Counted from the stretch's first letter, positions 8,318 through 16,099 are shown. The stretch: 64,000 bases of DNA from Actibacterium ureilyticum (GCF_002285435.1 NZ_NSBT01000037.1:620001-684000); one strand, 5' to 3'. A program made the numbers and translations. The notes: generated by a model not told the origin, from the sequence alone.

Positions 8318-8343
8318 CCGCAGGGGCCATGCCGCCCCTGCGG
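8318..8343. terminator. Hairpin between znuA and the globin gene
   Basis: CCGCAGGGG (8318-8326), an 8-base loop and CCCCTGCGG (8335-8343) form a perfect 9-bp stem between the convergent znuA and globin genes. It is probably the original znuA terminator, now displaced about 260 bases downstream by the MITE. Confidence 0.55.
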
Positions 8344-8355
8344 ATCGCGGCGCCA

Positions 8356-8772
8356 TCAGGCGGCATCGGCTTGCTGCGCCTCGATCATCACGCCAGCCAG
8401 CGTGGTATAGGTCTCGGTCCAGGCGGCTTCCAGCTCGGGCGTGAATTCGTCGCCCAGGCCCTTGCCCAGCGTGAAAAGCAGCGCCGCGCCCACGTAATCG
8501 TAATGCTCGGCTGTCACGTCATAGCCGTTGTGGCGGCGGCCCAGATCCTGCACCGCGGGCAGGATCTCGTCCAGCTTGGTCAGGCCGTTGACGGCAATCG
8601 CCAGCATCTGCATCAACTTCTTCTTCTGTTCGGACATGTCCTCGGGGAACAGCCCGCGCACCTGCGGGGCGATTTCGAACAGCCGGTCATAGAAGATATC
8701 GGCGGCCGTATCGGCGATCGGCAGGACCTTTTTGAAGCTGCCTTGAACCATGTCGATTTGTTCGGGTGTCAT
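8356..8772 (-). CDS. Single-domain bacterial globin (Vitreoscilla-haemoglobin-like)
   Basis: A 138-residue globin like the haem domain of flavohaemoglobin Hmp and Vitreoscilla Vgb, proteins that bind oxygen and can oxidise NO to nitrate given an electron donor. The proximal haem His is H81 in RRHNGYDVTAEHYDYVG, which aligns with the KH-x(6)-QYPIVG region of the family. There is no FAD/NAD reductase domain, so a separate reductase must supply electrons; the flavoprotein of the same operon is a candidate. The ATG at 8772 overlaps the stop of the cytochrome c gene. It is the last gene of an operon that begins near an NsrR-type regulator. Confidence 0.9.
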   Translation of the reverse strand: MTPEQIDMVQGSFKKVLPIADTAADIFYDRLFEIAPQVRGLFPEDMSEQKKKLMQMLAIAVNGLTKLDEILPAVQDLGRRHNGYDVTAEHYDYVGAALLFTLGKGLGDEFTPELEAAWTETYTTLAGVMIEAQQADAA

Positions 8773-9233
8773 CAGTCACTATCCTTGTTGGTTTCCAGAA
8801 AGGCGCGGGCCTGCGTTTCTCCGCCGCTGGCCCAGACCATGAACGCCACCGCCTGCGCGATCTCGGCGTCCGTCAAATCGGGATTGCCGCCACGCGGCGG
8901 CATTTCGGCATAGGTCTTGCCGATGAACCCCTGCGTGGCGTGTTCGACCAAGACCGGCAGCCCCTGCGCAATGCGCGGCGCCCATTTCCCGGTCGATGTG
9001 ATCTTGGGCGCGCCGGTCGCCTTATTCCCGCCATGGCAGGCCATGCAGGTGCCCTCCCACACCGACCGCCCGGCCAGAAGGCGCGGGTCGGTTGGAACGG
9101 GCAACCTGTCCAGGGTGACAAAGCCGTCAAGCCCCCGGGGCGACAGCACGTCGCCCAGGGTCACGTCGGCCTGTCCCTGCATCGGTGCCATGGCAAGCCC
9201 CAAGCTTGCCAAGACGAAACCGGCGCGTCGCAT
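8772..9233 (-). CDS. Periplasmic monohaem cytochrome c
   Basis: A 153-residue class-I c-type cytochrome, an electron carrier in the periplasm. A signal peptide (1-22, cleavage near GQA-D) precedes the haem site CMACH at 63-67; M111 in YAEMPPRGG is the likely sixth ligand. The shape CxxCHG...PRIAQG...MPPRGG suits cytochrome c5/c555-type carriers. Its stop overlaps the globin start, and it starts where the next upstream gene ends (9233), so the three genes are translationally coupled. Likely partner of the multihaem cytochrome encoded upstream. Confidence 0.88.
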   Translation of the reverse strand: MRRAGFVLASLGLAMAPMQGQADVTLGDVLSPRGLDGFVTLDRLPVPTDPRLLAGRSVWEGTCMACHGGNKATGAPKITSTGKWAPRIAQGLPVLVEHATQGFIGKTYAEMPPRGGNPDLTDAEIAQAVAFMVWASGGETQARAFLETNKDSD

Positions 9234-9802
9234 CAGCCGTCCATCGGGATGCGAATGACGACGCCGCCCATGACATCGCCACCTTCGAAGTCGGTCTTGG
9301 GCGAGTCCTTGTGCTCGTTATGGCACTGGGTGCAGGCCTCGGCCACGGCGACATCGGGGTAGAAGGCGGTGAAATAGGTCACGCCGCCCAGCTCTTCCTC
9401 GCCATAGAAATTCTCGCCGGGGTTATCCGCGATGTATTCCAGACCCTCTTTTTCCAGATCGGTCGACGGCGCGTTCTGCTTGTTGATCGGCCACAGCGAC
9501 AGCAGCGAGTACGAAAACGCATCGGTTTCCTCGGCCACCATCTCGGCGCCGAAGCGGAACATCTGCGCGGGCAGGACCAGCGCCTTGTCATCCTCGAAAT
9601 GCTCCGAGGCCTTGATGACCCCCTCTTTCACCGCCAGCCGGTTCACGATCATGCGGGTATAGACGGTGCGGTCCGAACTCATGACCAGATGCAACAGGTC
9701 CGACACCTGTTGGTATTCCATCTCGGCCTTGGCGGCGGTGCCCCCCATCGCCATCGCGCCACACAGCATTGCGGCTTTGATTTTTGTCAGTTTCTTCATC
9801 AT
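9233..9802 (-). CDS. Tll0287-like (DUF3365) haem-binding periplasmic protein
   Basis: A 189-residue protein with a signal peptide (cleavage near AKA-E, residue 26) and the Tll0287-like/DUF3365 fold, a PAS-like domain binding c-type haem and thought to sense or transfer electrons or bind NO-like ligands. The single haem site is CTQCH at 157-161. A start two codons apart (9802 or 9799) cannot be decided; AGGAGAG lies about 8 bases upstream. It sits between the 11-haem cytochrome and a monohaem cytochrome, so a periplasmic redox role is likely. The exact function is unknown. Confidence 0.8.
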   Translation of the reverse strand: MMKKLTKIKAAMLCGAMAMGGTAAKAEMEYQQVSDLLHLVMSSDRTVYTRMIVNRLAVKEGVIKASEHFEDDKALVLPAQMFRFGAEMVAEETDAFSYSLLSLWPINKQNAPSTDLEKEGLEYIADNPGENFYGEEELGGVTYFTAFYPDVAVAEACTQCHNEHKDSPKTDFEGGDVMGGVVIRIPMDG

Positions 9803-9853
9803 AACTATCTCTCCTGTTGCGTTATGAGTGACGGGATGCGTGGGAACGCCGGA

Positions 9854-11329
9854 TCATTGGTTGGCGCCTTTTTCAGGCGTTTCCACGCGTTTGAGCGCCC
9901 AATCGATGCTTTCGATGTGGCGGGAAGGTTGTCCTGAGAAATTGTTCGCGATCAGCGCCGGGTCGGCCAGCGCGTCGATCGCAAAACCCAGCCCGTGACA
10001 GGACATGCAGACGGGCCGGATCATCTTTTCATTCGGGCGCAGGGTGTCGTTCTGATTGTGGTTGGTCAGCGCGAAGCCCTTCTTTTCCTCTTGCGGCATG
10101 TGGCAGGTGGCGCAGGTCACGCCGCTGCCGGCGGGGCCGTCGCCCGCTTGTTCGGCCAGCCACAGGTCGTGATGCGGGCTGCCCTCATACGCGCGGCTGT
10201 GATCGTCGTCGTGACAGGTCAGACAGGCGCCGATGGCGGCAAAATCGGGTTCCTCGCGATGCGGCTTGTGACAGGCGGTGCATTCCATCCCCTGCCCGTG
10301 CGCATCGTCGCGCAGCTCGACGCGGGCCTCGTCCGTGGTCATGGCGGCGGGCGGCACGGGGTCGCCCAGATAGGTTTCAAGCGCCGTGATCAGCCCTTCG
10401 GGCGCGTCCTTCCAGCCCAGCGCCTTCAGCTGCTTTTTCGCGTCGCGGGGCTTCGAGATCTTGGCGTGCCCGCGCATCCCGTGGCGCCCGCCGGAAAAGG
10501 ATTTGGCCTGCGGCTTGTGGCAATCGCTGCACACGCCCTGATCGGGGTGATCGGTCCAGGCGATGTCCTCCTCGGGCGCGTGACAGCCCGAACAGGTCAC
10601 ATCGGCGGCGGCATGGGCGCTTGCGGCCCAATCCTGCGCGATCTGGTCGTCCAGGCTGTTTGCGGGCGCATCCACCGCCGCCAGATAGGCCGCGATCTCA
10701 TCGGCGCTTCCCGCGCGCGGCGGTGCGGGCAGCGCGGCGACCGGGATCACCGCGTGATCGGCCAGCCACGGGTCCTGCCCGTGCTTGACCAGGAAGTCTT
10801 CGTAAAGCGCGCGGTTGTCGTGATAGTTGTGGCAACCCGACGAGGCGCAGGTGTCGAATGTCAGATCCGCGTGGCTCTCGCGGTCCTTGCGGATGTCCTG
10901 TTCGCCCTCGGAATGGCAGGCGACGCAATAATCCCCCTGCAGCGTCAGCATCATCGGCAGCGTCACCTCGGGCTGGTGCTCCGAATGGCAGGTCGTGCAG
11001 AACCGGCCGTCGACCTTTTCCCAATAGGACGCCATGCGCGGATTGGTGAATTTCTTTTTCGGGTGGCTGTCGTCGGCGGCCTTCAGCTCGTCCTTGTGGC
11101 AGGTTTCGCAGGTCTTGTTGATGTCCTTGCGCAGCTTGGCCTGCGACGCGAAGGGTTTCGAGGTGTGGCAGGTCTCGCACGCGATTTCCAGCTGGTGATG
11201 CGCGCCCGCGGTCTGACCGGGCAGCAGCACCGAGCGGTCGCCGCCGATGTAAAGCTTGGCAAAAACCGTGCCCGCCCCCATCAGGGTCAGACCGATCCAC
11301 AGGATCCACAGGGCGGTGTTACGTTTCAT
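9854..11329 (-). CDS. Multihaem (11-haem) c-type cytochrome
   Basis: A 491-residue periplasmic or membrane-anchored multihaem cytochrome. The N-terminal helix (6-24) may stay as an anchor because no clear cleavage site follows. Ten CxxCH haem sites are seen, at 51, 74, 111, 135, 246, 267, 350, 369, 406 and 441, plus one CxxxxCH at 161 of the kind used in tetrahaem cytochrome c3. The region 170-245 between haems is Ala-rich and haem-free, suggesting two haem domains joined by a linker. It is related to cytochrome c3/octahaem reductase families; the substrate is unknown. It is co-transcribed, 12 bases downstream of the flavoprotein. Confidence 0.82.
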   Translation of the reverse strand: MKRNTALWILWIGLTLMGAGTVFAKLYIGGDRSVLLPGQTAGAHHQLEIACETCHTSKPFASQAKLRKDINKTCETCHKDELKAADDSHPKKKFTNPRMASYWEKVDGRFCTTCHSEHQPEVTLPMMLTLQGDYCVACHSEGEQDIRKDRESHADLTFDTCASSGCHNYHDNRALYEDFLVKHGQDPWLADHAVIPVAALPAPPRAGSADEIAAYLAAVDAPANSLDDQIAQDWAASAHAAADVTCSGCHAPEEDIAWTDHPDQGVCSDCHKPQAKSFSGGRHGMRGHAKISKPRDAKKQLKALGWKDAPEGLITALETYLGDPVPPAAMTTDEARVELRDDAHGQGMECTACHKPHREEPDFAAIGACLTCHDDDHSRAYEGSPHHDLWLAEQAGDGPAGSGVTCATCHMPQEEKKGFALTNHNQNDTLRPNEKMIRPVCMSCHGLGFAIDALADPALIANNFSGQPSRHIESIDWALKRVETPEKGANQ

Positions 11330-11341
11330 GGTCCGCCCCCC

Positions 11342-13327
11342 TCAGAACGCATAGCTGGCCAGCACATGCGCCGCCAGAAGCAGCGGCAAGGGCCAGATTG
11401 CGATGATATGCACCCAGGTCGGGATGCGGCGGACGGGTTTGCGGGCGGTGCCGATGCGGCGCGCGCGCAAGCTGTGATCGCCGCCGGTGGCCAGCCCCGC
11501 CAGCGCGCCCATGACCAGCGTCAGGGTAAAGACCACGAACAGCGCCAGGTTCAGGTTCGCACCGGGGCGCAGCCCGGTATGCGCGACCAGCCCAAGTGCC
11601 GCCAGACCGCCAATCGCCAGATGCACCATCCGCCACCAGTCATAGCTGCCCAGCCGGTCCATGAACCGCAGCCGCTTGCGCAGCCCGATGATCATGGCGG
11701 CCACGGTCAGCCCCAACAGGATGAACCCGGTCCATTGCTTGACGATATTGTCGCGCCACAGCCAGACGGTCAGGCTGTCGGCGTCGAAGCTTTGCGGGAA
11801 CGGAATGCGCGGCAGCGCCGCCAGCGCCAGCGCCACCAGCCCCGCGATCAGCGACAGGCCCAGCAGCCCGCGAAACAGCCGCACCGGCTTGGGCGGGCCA
11901 CCGGCGCTGACCAGTTCCTCCAGCAGCGGCACGCAGCTGCCACAGACATTGCCCGCGCCCGTGGCCGCGCCAAGCGCCTGTGGCGTGGTGGCCCCGGCGG
12001 CGATCGCATCGCGCAGCCGCCCGCAGGTGACACCGGTGCAATTGCAGACCGTCGCCGCATCGGGCAGCGTGGTCACGTCATCATCCGCATCGGGCCAGAT
12101 CACCCCGTGACGGCGGAACCGGCGGATCATCCACGGATAGATCAGCGTGCCCTGCTGCACCGCGTTCTGCACCCGGCTGGCCTGTTCCCAGCCGCCCACG
12201 GCAATCGCGCCCACAACGCGCGCGTTCTGGATGAACAACCGCCGGTAAAGCCCTGTTTCTTCCCAGATATGGCTGGTCACGCCGGGGCGCACCTCCAGCT
12301 GTTCGACCTCGCCGACCGAGAAGACTTCGGCCCCGATCACCTTAAGCTTGGTCGCGGGGATCGAGCCGTCATATTGCGCACCCTGGCCCAGAATGTCGGC
12401 CACCGCGACATCGGCCTGTTCAAAGCCCGGGCCGACCAGCCCGTGGACCAGACCGTCGTGTTCGGCGCATTCGCCGATCGCATAGATATCGGGATCGAGG
12501 CTGCGCATCCGGCTGTCGACGACAATCCCGCGCCCGATGGGCAATTGCGCGGCGCGGGCCAGGTCGATATTGGCGCGCACCCCGGTACAGATGATGACCG
12601 TATCACAGGGCAGCACGCTGCCATCGGCCAGCCGCACCTCCTCTACCCGTGCGTCACCCGCGATCTCGCGCACGGCAACGCCAGTGCGCACCGTGACGCC
12701 GATCTCCTCGATCCGCGCGGCCAGAAGCGCCCCGCCCCCGGCATCCAGCTGGCGCGGCATGATCCGGCCCTCATGCTCGATCACGGTGACCTCGGCCTGG
12801 CGGCGCTGCATCCCGCGCGCGGCTTCCAGCCCCAGCAGCCCGCCGCCGATCACCACGACCCGCCGCGCGCTGATGCTGCGCGCCATCAGGGCCGAGGCAT
12901 CGGCCGCCGTGCGGAACGTATAGACCCCGGTCAGGTCATGTCCGGGAATGTTGGGCACAAAGGCGTTCGATCCGGTGGCGATCACCAGCTTGGAAAACGG
13001 CCAGATCTGCCCGTCGGCGGTGCGCACCACGCGGCTCTTGCGGTCGATCTCGGTCGCGCGCAGCCCGGTATGCACCGCCAGGTTCGGGGTCTGCCCCGCG
13101 GTTTGCGGCACGGCGATCTCGCCGAATTGCACGTCGCCGGACAGAAGCGGCGTCAGCTTGACCCGGTTATAGGGCTGATAGGCCTCGAGCGACAGCAGCG
13201 TGACCTGGCGCCCGGCCTCGGCCAGCAACGCGGCGGCCCGCGCGCCGACCGGCCCGCCGCCGATCACGACAATGTCTGGCTCTGGCATCCCCAACGCCGC
13301 TGGCTGGGGGCTAACAGCAGTGTTCAC
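11342..13327 (-). CDS. NirB-like FAD/NAD(P) oxidoreductase fused to a BFD [2Fe-2S] domain and a membrane domain
   Basis: A 661-residue three-part fusion. Residues 18-400 are a pyridine-nucleotide-disulfide-type flavoprotein like the N-terminus of NirB, with FAD motif GGGPVGAR (23-30) and a second NAD(P) Rossmann motif VVVIGGGLLGLEAARG. A BFD-type [2Fe-2S] domain follows (about 425-475) with CNCTGVTCG and CGSC. The last 180 residues hold about five membrane helices with paired histidines (HLAIGG, AHTG, WVHII, AAHVLA) that could ligate b-type haem. It may pass NAD(P)H electrons to the membrane and the multihaem cytochrome. The GTG at 13327 has AGGG upstream; an ATG at 13288 is possible. Confidence 0.82.
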   Translation of the reverse strand: MNTAVSPQPAALGMPEPDIVVIGGGPVGARAAALLAEAGRQVTLLSLEAYQPYNRVKLTPLLSGDVQFGEIAVPQTAGQTPNLAVHTGLRATEIDRKSRVVRTADGQIWPFSKLVIATGSNAFVPNIPGHDLTGVYTFRTAADASALMARSISARRVVVIGGGLLGLEAARGMQRRQAEVTVIEHEGRIMPRQLDAGGGALLAARIEEIGVTVRTGVAVREIAGDARVEEVRLADGSVLPCDTVIICTGVRANIDLARAAQLPIGRGIVVDSRMRSLDPDIYAIGECAEHDGLVHGLVGPGFEQADVAVADILGQGAQYDGSIPATKLKVIGAEVFSVGEVEQLEVRPGVTSHIWEETGLYRRLFIQNARVVGAIAVGGWEQASRVQNAVQQGTLIYPWMIRRFRRHGVIWPDADDDVTTLPDAATVCNCTGVTCGRLRDAIAAGATTPQALGAATGAGNVCGSCVPLLEELVSAGGPPKPVRLFRGLLGLSLIAGLVALALAALPRIPFPQSFDADSLTVWLWRDNIVKQWTGFILLGLTVAAMIIGLRKRLRFMDRLGSYDWWRMVHLAIGGLAALGLVAHTGLRPGANLNLALFVVFTLTLVMGALAGLATGGDHSLRARRIGTARKPVRRIPTWVHIIAIWPLPLLLAAHVLASYAF

Positions 13328-13428
13328 GTCTGAATCCCTTCGGTGCGACCGCGTGCCCCCGCGAACGGGAACCGGGCCGACAGGCTCGTAAGTATCAGGA
13401 AATCAGGAACGCCATTGCCCCCGGGGGA

Positions 13429-13446
13429 CCCGGCACCGTTGCCGGG
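13429..13446. other. Hairpin in the leader of the flavoprotein operon
   Basis: A perfect 7-bp stem CCCGGCA (13429-13435) / TGCCGGG (13440-13446) with a 4-base loop lies within the 309-base gap between the regulator and the flavoprotein. On the operon strand it is followed by a C-rich rather than T-rich stretch, so attenuation is not obvious. Apart from this and the palindrome at 13555 the gap holds nothing recognised. Confidence 0.35.
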
Positions 13447-13554
13447 CTTTTGGTAAACCTAGCCGGTTTTCTGCGGCTGCGAAGGAATTCTTGGCACCGA
13501 TCGGGCTTTTGGGGGCACCCGCACGGCAAAAGATGCGTGGAGTGGCGGAATTAA

Positions 13555-13569
13555 CATTCCTTTGGAATG
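13555..13569. promoter_or_regulatory. Palindrome CATTCC-TTT-GGAATG, candidate NsrR operator
   Basis: A perfect 6-bp inverted repeat with 3-base spacing in an AT-rich patch about 230 bases before the flavoprotein start and about 70 bases after the regulator gene. ATTC/GAAT half-sites are a recurring theme in NsrR and Rrf2 operators, so binding by the adjacent regulator is plausible. The identification is inferred from position and symmetry only. Confidence 0.45.
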
Positions 13570-13636
13570 AATGATTAAAATGCCAGCACTCTGTGTAAGC
13601 CGAGGCCGGGCCGCGCGTGATTCGCGTGCGCCACGA

Positions 13637-14065
13637 TCAGCCTGGTTGCGGCACCGATAAAAGCGCCGTGATCCCGGGCGTGTTGTCCTGCACATCCTGC
13701 AGGCTGTATTTGCCCAGCACGCCGAAAAACGCCGCGCGGGCCTCTTTCATGATGCAGATCAGGCTGCATTGCGGCGCGATCAGGCAATGGGCGCAATCGA
13801 CAAGCGGTTGGTTGCCCTCGGTAAAGGCCACAAGCGCGCCGATGCTGATCTGGTCGGCCGGACGCGCCAGCCGCACCCCGCCGGACCGCCCCCGCACCGA
13901 TGTGAAGAACCCCGCATTCACCAGATCGGTCACCAGCTTCATCACGTTGCCGCGCGGCAGGTCATAGGTCTCGGCGATCTCGCCCACGGATACCAGCCGG
14001 TCGCGATGCACCGCCAGATAAAGGCCGATGCGCAGCGCATAGTCGGAATAGCGGGTCAGTTTCAT
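13637..14065 (-). CDS. nsrR: Rrf2-family regulator, NsrR-like (NO-sensing [Fe-S] repressor)
   Basis: A 142-residue Rrf2 regulator. The N-terminal winged helix (1-70) begins MKLTRYSDYALR, the usual opening of NsrR. The cluster-binding segment VDCAHCLIAPQCSLIC contains C91, C94, C100 and C104, which aligns with the NsrR cysteine region (VNC..FCHITPACRL in E. coli) that holds an NO-sensitive Fe-S cluster. Spacing is shorter than in E. coli, so another Rrf2 subtype is possible. It is encoded on the same strand just upstream of the flavoprotein-cytochrome-globin operon and is its likely repressor. Confidence 0.82.
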   Translation of the reverse strand: MKLTRYSDYALRIGLYLAVHRDRLVSVGEIAETYDLPRGNVMKLVTDLVNAGFFTSVRGRSGGVRLARPADQISIGALVAFTEGNQPLVDCAHCLIAPQCSLICIMKEARAAFFGVLGKYSLQDVQDNTPGITALLSVPQPG

Positions 14066-14236
14066 CGCGGCGGCCTTACATCAATTCCGTGCCGACATGG
14101 GGGCCCGGACGATGGCTGTAAAGGCAATGCCGCCGCGCGGGCGCCGGGGAAACCGGCACTGCCTGAATTTGTGACAGGGTTCGTCCCCGCCTTCCCAAAA
14201 TTGATCCACTGGCAAGACGGGGCGCGCGCGTGCCCC

Positions 14237-14410
14237 TTAGCGGCGGGCGTAAAGATAGGCCGCCGCGCCCAGCACAACCACCACCGGGATCGCCAGCAGC
14301 AATTCCGAGCCGTGCGGATGCGCATGGACCGGCAGCGCATGATCGGTATGGGCCAGCGCGGGCAGCGCCCCGGCGATCAGGGCCATTGCGGATGTGTAAA
14401 GCGGTTTCAT
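14237..14410 (-). CDS. Small His-rich single-pass membrane protein of the guanidine operon
   Basis: A 57-residue peptide: signal-like helix (1-20, ending PALA), a short histidine-rich stretch (HTDHALPVHAHPHG, 21-34), a hydrophobic helix (37-53) and the basic end YARR. The predicted result is a periplasmic His-rich face held by a C-terminal membrane anchor. Its ATG at 14410 overlaps the stop of the upstream His-rich gene (ATGA), so the two are coupled. No family was recognised. Because it closes an operon for a probable nickel enzyme, a role in metal uptake or handling is inferred. Confidence 0.72.
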   Translation of the reverse strand: MKPLYTSAMALIAGALPALAHTDHALPVHAHPHGSELLLAIPVVVVLGAAAYLYARR

Positions 14411-14865
14411 TCTTCCAACTCCTTCTTCTTCGTCATCAGGAACTCCCGGATATCCAGGCTGTTTTTCTCGTCCATGGAAACATAGATCAACGCCATATTC
14501 GTGCGCTCGCGGATCATCTGGCCGGGAAACGGCAGATAGCTGAGCTCGCGCGCCCCGAACGAGGGCGAGGCGGTGCCGACCTGCCATTCCGTTTTCAGCT
14601 CGACATCCACCAGCTTCAGCGCGTTTGGCCCGCCAACGCCCGGCCGTTCGAACGGCACACCGGCCAACCGGAGATAGGCCGCCTTGTCCGCCGCCTGCAC
14701 GAAGCCGTCGATGAACTGCGTCGCCAGCACCTGCAGATCGGCGGCGTCGTCATGGTCGTGCATGTGGCTGTGCAGGTGATCGCCATGGGCATGGTTGTGG
14801 CCATGCCCATGCGCGTGATCATGGTCGTGGTGGTGATGATGGTGGTGCGGGTGATCATGTGGCAT
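14407..14865 (-). CDS. Histidine-rich cytoplasmic protein of the guanidine operon (putative nickel-binding accessory)
   Basis: A 152-residue protein with no signal peptide. Residues 2-42 are almost entirely His/Asp/Gly/Ala (DHPHHHHHHHDHDHAHGHGH and onward), like the metal-storage tails of HypB or SlyD. Residues 45-152 form a soluble domain of unknown family with the motifs FIDGFVQAADK and SYLPFPGQMIRERTNMAL. The ATG at 14865 has a strong GGAGG site 7 bases upstream and lies inside the end of the hydrolase gene (11-base overlap); an ATG at 14895 is less likely. Position suggests nickel delivery to the neighbouring hydrolase, replacing HypA/HypB-type chaperones. Confidence 0.75.
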   Translation of the reverse strand: MPHDHPHHHHHHHDHDHAHGHGHNHAHGDHLHSHMHDHDDAADLQVLATQFIDGFVQAADKAAYLRLAGVPFERPGVGGPNALKLVDVELKTEWQVGTASPSFGARELSYLPFPGQMIRERTNMALIYVSMDEKNSLDIREFLMTKKKELEE

Positions 14866-16099
14866 TGGACCACCTCCGCCCTTCGAATTCGCCATGCGGG
14901 ATCGTCACCGGCTTGTCGATATGGCGTTTATGCGCGCCCATCTTGCCCGCCGCGACCATCGAGCCCAGCACATCCACAATGACACGCGTGCCCATCAGCG
15001 CGGTGATATCGGACGTGTCATAGGGCGGCGAAACCTCGACCAGTTCCATCCCGCAGATGCCCTCAGCCGCGACCTTGCTGGCCAGCGCCAGCGCCTCGCG
15101 CGGCAGGAACCCGCCCGGTTCGGGCCAGCCGGTGCCGGGCACGAAACCGCAATCGATGCTGTCGATGTCGAAGGACATGTAGACCATATCGACCCCGTCC
15201 CACGCCATTTCCAGCGCCATCTCGGCGGTCTTGTCGATGCCCATACGCTCCATGTCGGACATGGTGATGATGTTGGTTTCACGCTCGCGCGCGACCTTCA
15301 CCGCCTCGCGCGGGACCTGCCAGCCGCCGATGCCCACCTGCACCAGGTTCTTGGCCGGCACATTCGGCAGATTTGTGGAATGGAACCAAGGGGTTGTGTG
15401 CATCCGTTCATCCAGATCTTTCTCCTGGATATCGGCGTGACGGTCGAAATGCACGATCCCGATCTTCTTGGACGTACATTCGGCGATGCCCCGCACGCAA
15501 GGAAACCCGATGGAGTGGTCGCCACCGATCATGATCGGCAGGGAACCGCTTGAAAACACGTGGGAAACCGCGCGACTGATCTGGTCGAAGCTTTTCTCGA
15601 TATTCGCCGGAATCGTAAACACGTCGCCCGCGTCGCACAGCGTCATCTGTTCGCGCAGGTCGACCGCCATTTCATAGTTATAGGGCGTGTAAAGCGCGCT
15701 GATCTTGCGCACGCCCTGCGGCCCGAACCGTGTGCCGGGGCGATAGGTCGTGCCGCCGTCGAACGGGATGCCCAGCACGGTCGCGTCGTAATCGCCGACC
15801 TCGGTCACGTCCTCGGCATAGGGCGCTTTCAGGAAGGTGTTGATGCCCGCGTAATGCGGCAGCTCGCCCCGGGCGAAGGTGGGGATGGATTTATCCTCGA
15901 TGCTGTCGGCGCCGGTCAGCCCCATGCGCAGCGCCCAGCGGCGCTCTTCGTCCCAGCGGCCCTCGGGCAGGTCGGCCTCGGCCTTCATGGATCGCCAGCC
16001 CTGCAGGCGGGTCAGGTCGGGGTGGTGCTGGCGGGCCTCGGGCCTGGCCATATCGGCAGGGTGGCGCGAGCGCCTGCGCTCAGGCGGGGTGAAGAACAT
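14855..16099 (-). CDS. gdmH: Agmatinase-family guanidine hydrolase (GdmH-like)
   Basis: A 414-residue ureohydrolase expected to split guanidine into urea and ammonia. The binuclear metal ligands are in place: GGDHS (H195), FDRHADI (D219, H221, D223) and SFDIDSID (D311, D313). It has the long N-terminal extension of guanidine hydrolases (about 100 residues before the core), unlike agmatinase or arginase, and reads PGTGWPEPGG where agmatinases have a TGTPEPGG-like loop. GdmH of Synechocystis is nickel-dependent. The ATG at 16099 follows AGGAGG. It lies under a guanidine-I riboswitch with an importer, which makes guanidine the likely substrate. Confidence 0.85.
   Translation of the reverse strand: MFFTPPERRRSRHPADMARPEARQHHPDLTRLQGWRSMKAEADLPEGRWDEERRWALRMGLTGADSIEDKSIPTFARGELPHYAGINTFLKAPYAEDVTEVGDYDATVLGIPFDGGTTYRPGTRFGPQGVRKISALYTPYNYEMAVDLREQMTLCDAGDVFTIPANIEKSFDQISRAVSHVFSSGSLPIMIGGDHSIGFPCVRGIAECTSKKIGIVHFDRHADIQEKDLDERMHTTPWFHSTNLPNVPAKNLVQVGIGGWQVPREAVKVARERETNIITMSDMERMGIDKTAEMALEMAWDGVDMVYMSFDIDSIDCGFVPGTGWPEPGGFLPREALALASKVAAEGICGMELVEVSPPYDTSDITALMGTRVIVDVLGSMVAAGKMGAHKRHIDKPVTIPHGEFEGRRWSNAT

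Noticed and set aside
9995-13333. A very long open frame (about 1100 codons) on the plus strand opposite the cytochrome and flavoprotein genes
   Set aside because: It runs antisense to genes with ten haem motifs and clear domains; its translation is Arg/Gln/His/Gly-rich low-complexity with no motif and no ribosome site. In GC-rich DNA antisense frames often stay open.
14066-14236. FNR/NnrR-like site (TTGATCCACTGGCAA) upstream of the NsrR-like gene
   Set aside because: Only the left half matches TTGAT; the right half departs from ATCAA at several positions.
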